From positions 114,988 to 178,987 of the forward strand of contig CADCFN010000007.1 of assembly GCA_902800715.1 (NCBI GenBank): DNA of 64,000 bases. The letters are read 5' to 3'. A model generated the notes under the pieces. The model was not told the DNA's origin, did not search any database, and saw only the letters and a program-made list of their open reading frames with translations. Shown here one piece after another: positions 60,507 to 64,000 of the stretch (position 1 is its first letter; the number at the start of each line of letters is the position of its first letter). A program made the position numbers and the translations under genes. Source of the DNA: an uncultured Bacteroidales bacterium. Lineage in GTDB: Bacteria; Bacteroidota; Bacteroidia; Bacteroidales; Muribaculaceae.

Positions 60507-61169
60507 CTAATCAATCGTGTCAAAGCCCATCGGGGTCCAGTTCTCGGGGTCGTTGTGCCACTGCTGCAGCACATCGATAACGGGCTGTCCTATCGACTTG
60601 TCGTCCTCGGCGACATCCACCATCGTATCAAAATTGGTGAGCGTGATGATGGGCAGTTTGGCACGCTTGAGCGCCTTGGAGGCGAGTGAGAACTGGTAAT
60701 CGAAGATAACCACTACACCCAGCACGATACCGCCCGCCTCACGCACGGTATTGAGACACTTCATGCAGTTGTTGCCCGTGGACAGCTGGTCCTCGATGAG
60801 GACCACCTTCTGACCCGGCTTGATATCACCCTCGATGAGGTTTTCCAGGCCATGGTCCTTGGGGGTTGAGCGCACATACACGAAAGGCTTAGCCAGCGAA
60901 TCGGCAACCAGGGCGCCATGAGCAATAGCACCCGTGGCGATACCAGCAATCACCTCGGCTTCTCCAAAATTTTCCATGATTAATCTCGCCATTTCCACCT
61001 TGATGAGGTTACGCACCTCGGGATAGGACAAGGTCATACGCAAGTCGGTATAAATGGGTGACTGCCATCCTGTTGCCCATGCAAAGGGGCTGTCGGGCTG
61101 CAACTTGATGGCATTGATCTGCATCAGTTTCTCGGCAAGCAATGTATCTAATTTCTTCATTTTGGTCAT
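60507..61169 (-). CDS. pyrE: Orotate phosphoribosyltransferase
   Basis: 220 residues from 61169; an in-frame ATG three codons later is also possible. It makes OMP from orotate and PRPP in pyrimidine synthesis. FAWATGWQSPIYTDLR is the orotate-site start, VIAGIATGAIAHGALVAD the second motif, VYVRSTPKDHG the catalytic lysine loop. VVLIEDQLSTGNNCM is the PRPP loop, with Gln-Leu where Val-Ile/Val-Thr is usual. A TAATTTCG box at 61189-61196 on the minus strand may be its -7 element. Confidence 0.94.
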   Translation of the reverse strand: MTKMKKLDTLLAEKLMQINAIKLQPDSPFAWATGWQSPIYTDLRMTLSYPEVRNLIKVEMARLIMENFGEAEVIAGIATGAIAHGALVADSLAKPFVYVRSTPKDHGLENLIEGDIKPGQKVVLIEDQLSTGNNCMKCLNTVREAGGIVLGVVVIFDYQFSLASKALKRAKLPIITLTNFDTMVDVAEDDKSIGQPVIDVLQQWHNDPENWTPMGFDTID

Positions 61170-61272
61170 TACAAGGTTAAAAGACGGGCGAAATTAGCAA
61201 AAATCTTGCGGTTGACCATCATTTAGGCACAAGAAAATGTCAACTTAGTGTCATAAATCTTGTTAAGGCGGT

Positions 61273-61303
61273 TTTGGGGAACAAGAAATTCTATGTAAAT
61301 TTG
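61273..61303 (+). promoter_or_regulatory. Promoter of the patatin-recX-comF operon
   Basis: TTTG at 61273-61276, 19 bases, TAAATTTG at 61296-61303. The leader is about 20 nt. Confidence 0.72.
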
Positions 61304-61330
61304 CAGTGAAAACCAAAACTACTATCATTT

Positions 61331-62230
61331 ATGGCAACAGGCAAAACGGGAATCGTGCTAGAGGGTGGCGGCATGCGCGGCATGTACACCTGCGGCATTC
61401 TCGATGTGCTCATGGAGAAGCACATCTATGTTGACGGCATGGTCGGCGTGTCGGCAGGCATTGCATTCGGCTGTAACTACAAGTCTCATCAGGCGGGGCG
61501 TGCGCTACGTTACAATGTGCGCTTTGCCCGTGACAAGCGATACAGCGGCCTCATGTCGCTGCTAAAAACCGGCAACTACTACAACGCCCATTTTGCCTAC
61601 AAGCTGGTGCCCACCCACTACGATGTATTTGATTACAACGTGTTTGACAGCTCCCCAATGGAATGCTATGCGGTGTGCTTTGATGTGAACACGGGCGAGG
61701 GCGTTTACCAGCGGTTGACCCATGTAAATGACGATTTCTTTGAGTGGATACGCGCCTCGGCATCAATGCCCGTGGTGGCACAGCCAGTCGAGGTCGGCGG
61801 GCGTTTCCTGCTTGACGGCGGACTTGCCGACTCTATCCCGCTGGAATTCATGATGAGTAAAGGATATGACCGGAATATAGTCATACTCACCCGTGAGGAA
61901 GGATACCGCAAGACTGCCGAACACGGGATGTGGCTGATGAAACACCTGTTGCGCAAGTATCCTAAAGTGATTGAAGCACTTAAAAGCCGTCCCGCCCACT
62001 ACAACAAGCAACTGCAAGTCGTGCGAGAGCAGGAACGCAAGGGCAACGCCTTTGTCTTCCGCCCCATGAAGCCTCTTGACGTGAGCCGCACCACCCATGA
62101 CGCTGCCGAGATGAACCGCGTCTATCAGCAAGGACGCGAGGAGGCGCTGCAACGCCTTGATGAACTGAAAAAGTTCCTTGCCAACGAGCAAGCGCCCACT
62201 CCCACCCCATCAACAGATGAACAGCCCTAA
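61331..62230 (+). CDS. Patatin-like phospholipase
   Basis: 299 residues. The oxyanion motif is EGGGMRGMY, the nucleophile motif GVSAG (Ser near residue 42) and the catalytic Asp in LLDGGLADSIP, so the Ser-Asp dyad is complete. No signal peptide; likely cytoplasmic or membrane-associated acyl hydrolase of phospholipids. recX begins inside its last codons, so the genes are coupled. Confidence 0.93.
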   Translation: MATGKTGIVLEGGGMRGMYTCGILDVLMEKHIYVDGMVGVSAGIAFGCNYKSHQAGRALRYNVRFARDKRYSGLMSLLKTGNYYNAHFAYKLVPTHYDVFDYNVFDSSPMECYAVCFDVNTGEGVYQRLTHVNDDFFEWIRASASMPVVAQPVEVGGRFLLDGGLADSIPLEFMMSKGYDRNIVILTREEGYRKTAEHGMWLMKHLLRKYPKVIEALKSRPAHYNKQLQVVREQERKGNAFVFRPMKPLDVSRTTHDAAEMNRVYQQGREEALQRLDELKKFLANEQAPTPTPSTDEQP

Positions 62231-62711
62231 GAAGCCCCTATCCCCAGCCCAGGCCATGAACCGTGCCGCGGCCTTGTGTGCCCGCAGCGAGCAGGCGCCA
62301 CAGGACATCCGCGAGAAGCTCGTCAAATGGGGTTTGGGGAGCCATGACGCGAGCGCAATCCTACAGCAACTGTGCGAGCAGGGCTTCATCGACGAGGCGC
62401 GCTTTGCCAAAGCATTTGTCAAGGACCGTTTCGCCTTCAACGGTTGGGGAAAAATCAAAATTGCCCACCAGTTGCGCCTGAAAGGCATTTCGGCTGATAT
62501 AATCGGCGATGCAATGGGCGTCCTTGACGAAGATGTGTATCGCCAGCGCCTGATTGAACTGCTGCATGCCAAATGGCGGACCGTGCAAAACCGCGAACCC
62601 CGTGCCGCTTGGGCGGCGATGATGCGTTTTGCCGCCTCAAGGGGATTTGAGACTGTACTGGCAGGCGAATGTGTCAAAACCGTTACCCGGCTCGATGTGG
62701 AAGACAATTAA
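62217..62711 (+). CDS. recX: RecX-family regulatory protein
   Basis: 164 residues from the ATG at 62217, which overlaps the patatin stop by 14 bases. Three-helix RecX repeats are visible: AMNRAAALCARSEQAPQDIREKLVKWG, QLCEQGFIDEARFAKAFVKDRF and GWGKIKIAHQLRLKGI. RecX modulates RecA filaments. recA is not nearby. comF begins within its last 17 bases. Confidence 0.9.
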   Translation: MNSPKKPLSPAQAMNRAAALCARSEQAPQDIREKLVKWGLGSHDASAILQQLCEQGFIDEARFAKAFVKDRFAFNGWGKIKIAHQLRLKGISADIIGDAMGVLDEDVYRQRLIELLHAKWRTVQNREPRAAWAAMMRFAASRGFETVLAGECVKTVTRLDVEDN

Positions 62712-63402
62712 ACAATGGTTGAGTGCTGCGGCCGACGTCGCGATGCCGCGTGTGTGCCCCGTGTGCGGTAAGGCGCTCGACAACGACGAGCAGTGGCTGT
62801 GCCGCAAGTGCCTCGCTGCCCTGCCCCGCACCCGGTATGAGGAAACGGATTTTAACACCATGGAACAGCACTTTGCCGGCAAGGTGCCGATTGAACGCGC
62901 CACCGCTTATTTCTTCTATGAGAAAGGTTCCCCCTATGCCAGCATATTGCACGACATCAAGTACCACTCATTGCCCAAAATGGGATATTGGCTCGCCTCA
63001 CGCGCCGTAACCGAGATGGCGGGAAGCCATTTCTTTGAGGGCATCGACGTGGTGACGGCAGTACCGCTGCACCGCAGCAAGCTCGCCCACCGTGGCTACA
63101 ACCAGAGCGAATACCTTGCCCGTGGCATCGCCGACCGACTGGGCATCCCCTATGTCGAAGCCCTGAACGCTGTCAAGCCCCACTCCACTCAGACCCACAA
63201 GGGCGCCCTGGAACGCTGGCAAAATATCCAGGGCAACTATGCCCTGAAAAACGACGCCTGTCATCTGTCGGGCAAACACATCCTGCTCGTTGACGACGTC
63301 ATCACCACGGGCTCCACACTCACCGTGTGTGCCAGCCTATTAAAAAGCATCCCCGGAGCCACCATATCCCTATTCACCCTTGCCGCCGCCCGCCTCGAGT
63401 GA
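62695..63402 (+). CDS. comF: ComF-family phosphoribosyltransferase-like protein
   Basis: 235 residues from the ATG at 62695. An N-terminal zinc ribbon (CPVCGKAL and CRKC) is followed by a PRTase domain with VVTAVPLHRSKLAHRGYNQSEYLA and the PRPP loop ILLVDDVITTGSTL. Relatives take part in DNA uptake or, in Helicobacter and others, recombination-linked transformation. It is last in the patatin-recX-comF set. Confidence 0.92.
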   Translation: MWKTIKQWLSAAADVAMPRVCPVCGKALDNDEQWLCRKCLAALPRTRYEETDFNTMEQHFAGKVPIERATAYFFYEKGSPYASILHDIKYHSLPKMGYWLASRAVTEMAGSHFFEGIDVVTAVPLHRSKLAHRGYNQSEYLARGIADRLGIPYVEALNAVKPHSTQTHKGALERWQNIQGNYALKNDACHLSGKHILLVDDVITTGSTLTVCASLLKSIPGATISLFTLAAARLE

Positions 63403-63549
63403 GTTTTCCAGACAATCACCGAGATATTAACCCGTAGGGCGATATCATCATTAGGTCACCTGATTTTGTGTCTTTATTATCAGGGCTTGCCATACAAGCG
63501 CAAATTTAAAAAAACATGGCATTTTAGTGAAAATTTATTTGTTTTTTTC

Positions 63550-63580
63550 TTTGATGTTTAGCAAAATTCTCATATATTTG
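63550..63580 (+). promoter_or_regulatory. Promoter of the secreted protein at the window end
   Basis: TTTG at 63550-63553, 19 bases, TATATTTG at 63573-63580. The leader is about 65 nt. Confidence 0.7.
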
Positions 63581-63652
63581 CACCATGTGCTTTTAAATAT
63601 CAAAAGCGCCCTTGTGCAGATACCTTAATTATTCACCTAAAACAGTTGACTT

Positions 63653-64000
63653 ATGAAAAAGATACTTTTACTCTTGTTGAGTGCGGCAGTCGCCGTTAGT
63701 GCTTCCGCCGGCGTGAATCCGCCGTCAAAGCGTGTAGTTCAAGACAAGTCCCGCGGCATACCGCTAGTGGACAAGAATGTGAACAAGGATGTGAAGGAGA
63801 AACGTAAGGCTGTGGACGACAGGATGATGGCATCTCCCATGCGACAGGCCTTTAACGCTACCGATGACGGCCGGCCCGAGGGAAATCTGAAGCGTTATAC
63901 ACGTTCAGGCAAAGCCGTGATACTAACCGACGGTACTTATCAAAGTTTCAATCAGTCCGATACAATGGATATCGTCTATGGATTAGACGGCACCACGGTT
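63653..64000 (+). CDS. Secreted protein, 5' part (truncated by window)
   Basis: 116 codons are visible and the frame is still open at the edge. It begins MKKILLLLLSAAVAVSASAG, a clear signal peptide. The mature N-terminus is Lys/Asp-rich (VNPPSKRVVQDKSRG, VNKDVKEKRKAVDDRMM). A region RSGKAVILTDGTYQSFN then resembles linkers in other Bacteroidales surface proteins. Function is unknown; the promoter and signal peptide show that the gene is real. Confidence 0.75.
   Translation, partial: MKKILLLLLSAAVAVSASAGVNPPSKRVVQDKSRGIPLVDKNVNKDVKEKRKAVDDRMMASPMRQAFNATDDGRPEGNLKRYTRSGKAVILTDGTYQSFNQSDTMDIVYGLDGTTV

Noticed and set aside
1-64000. tRNA, rRNA, CRISPR arrays, insertion sequences, prophage or integrase genes
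   Set aside because: I looked for T-loop signatures, regularly spaced repeats of 24-40 bases, transposase and integrase motifs and found none.

Overview
The window comes from a member of the order Bacteroidales, most likely Muribaculaceae or a Prevotella relative. Three things point there. Promoters repeatedly show the Bacteroidota pattern TTTG, 19-21 bases, TAnnTTTG. Many secreted proteins carry type-IX-secretion-like tails or a C-terminal dockerin-like pair. Several families are typical of the group (DUF5723, Dma-type anti-sigma, DUF4369 thioredoxin-like lipoprotein, paired rhomboids, dockerin-bearing GH13 and GHL10). I see no rRNA, tRNA, CRISPR, insertion sequence, phage or integrase. This is ordinary chromosome rich in secreted-protein and surface-polysaccharide genes.

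Layout, left to right. 1-4.2 kb: the end of a sialidase-like gene, a decayed 2H-phosphoesterase fragment, an ECF sigma factor with its membrane-spanning anti-sigma partner, and a serpin lipoprotein. 4.4-8.9 kb: a giant leucine-rich-repeat surface protein. 9-15 kb: a DUF5723 outer-membrane protein on the minus strand, then pdxA, a HAD hydrolase, a sugar-phosphate-type nucleotidyltransferase and myo-inositol-phosphate synthase. 15-19 kb: a Wzc-type tyrosine autokinase with a Tyr/Gly tail and UDP-glucose dehydrogenase. 19-25 kb: a secreted endonuclease I, two glycosyltransferases (one behind a duplicated 81-bp promoter unit) and a thioredoxin-like lipoprotein. 25-29 kb: a candidate small RNA, a large secreted alpha-amylase and a small basic secreted protein. 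29-37 kb: a Zn/Cd-type P-type ATPase, then a minus-strand operon of two rhomboids, an EEP-family protein and an M3 peptidase. 37-47.5 kb: HU, a BspA-like LRR protein, an SLC1-type symporter, a FemAB-like protein with a Wzx-like flippase, greA-HIT, a BASS transporter and a 2H phosphoesterase. 48-53 kb: parE, coaD, an S41 protease and PrsW. 53-64 kb: a vWA/SUMF1 protein with an N-terminal dockerin, a sodium:solute symporter, a GHL10 glycosidase, pyrE with an SRPBCC protein, patatin, recX, comF and the start of one more secreted protein.

Main themes are surface polysaccharide synthesis and export, secreted glycan and nucleic-acid degradation, and membrane or periplasmic proteolysis with signalling. 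Five otherwise unrelated secreted proteins share the same calcium-loop dockerin-like module, yet no cohesin is visible here.

The least explained signals are non-coding. There is a dispersed element directly after three plus-strand stop codons. There are 7-bp and 9-bp tandem arrays placed just 3' of genes. There is a tandem promoter unit with an inverted repeat over its -33 box. There are two candidate structured RNAs, at about 25.2 kb and 40.6-40.8 kb.
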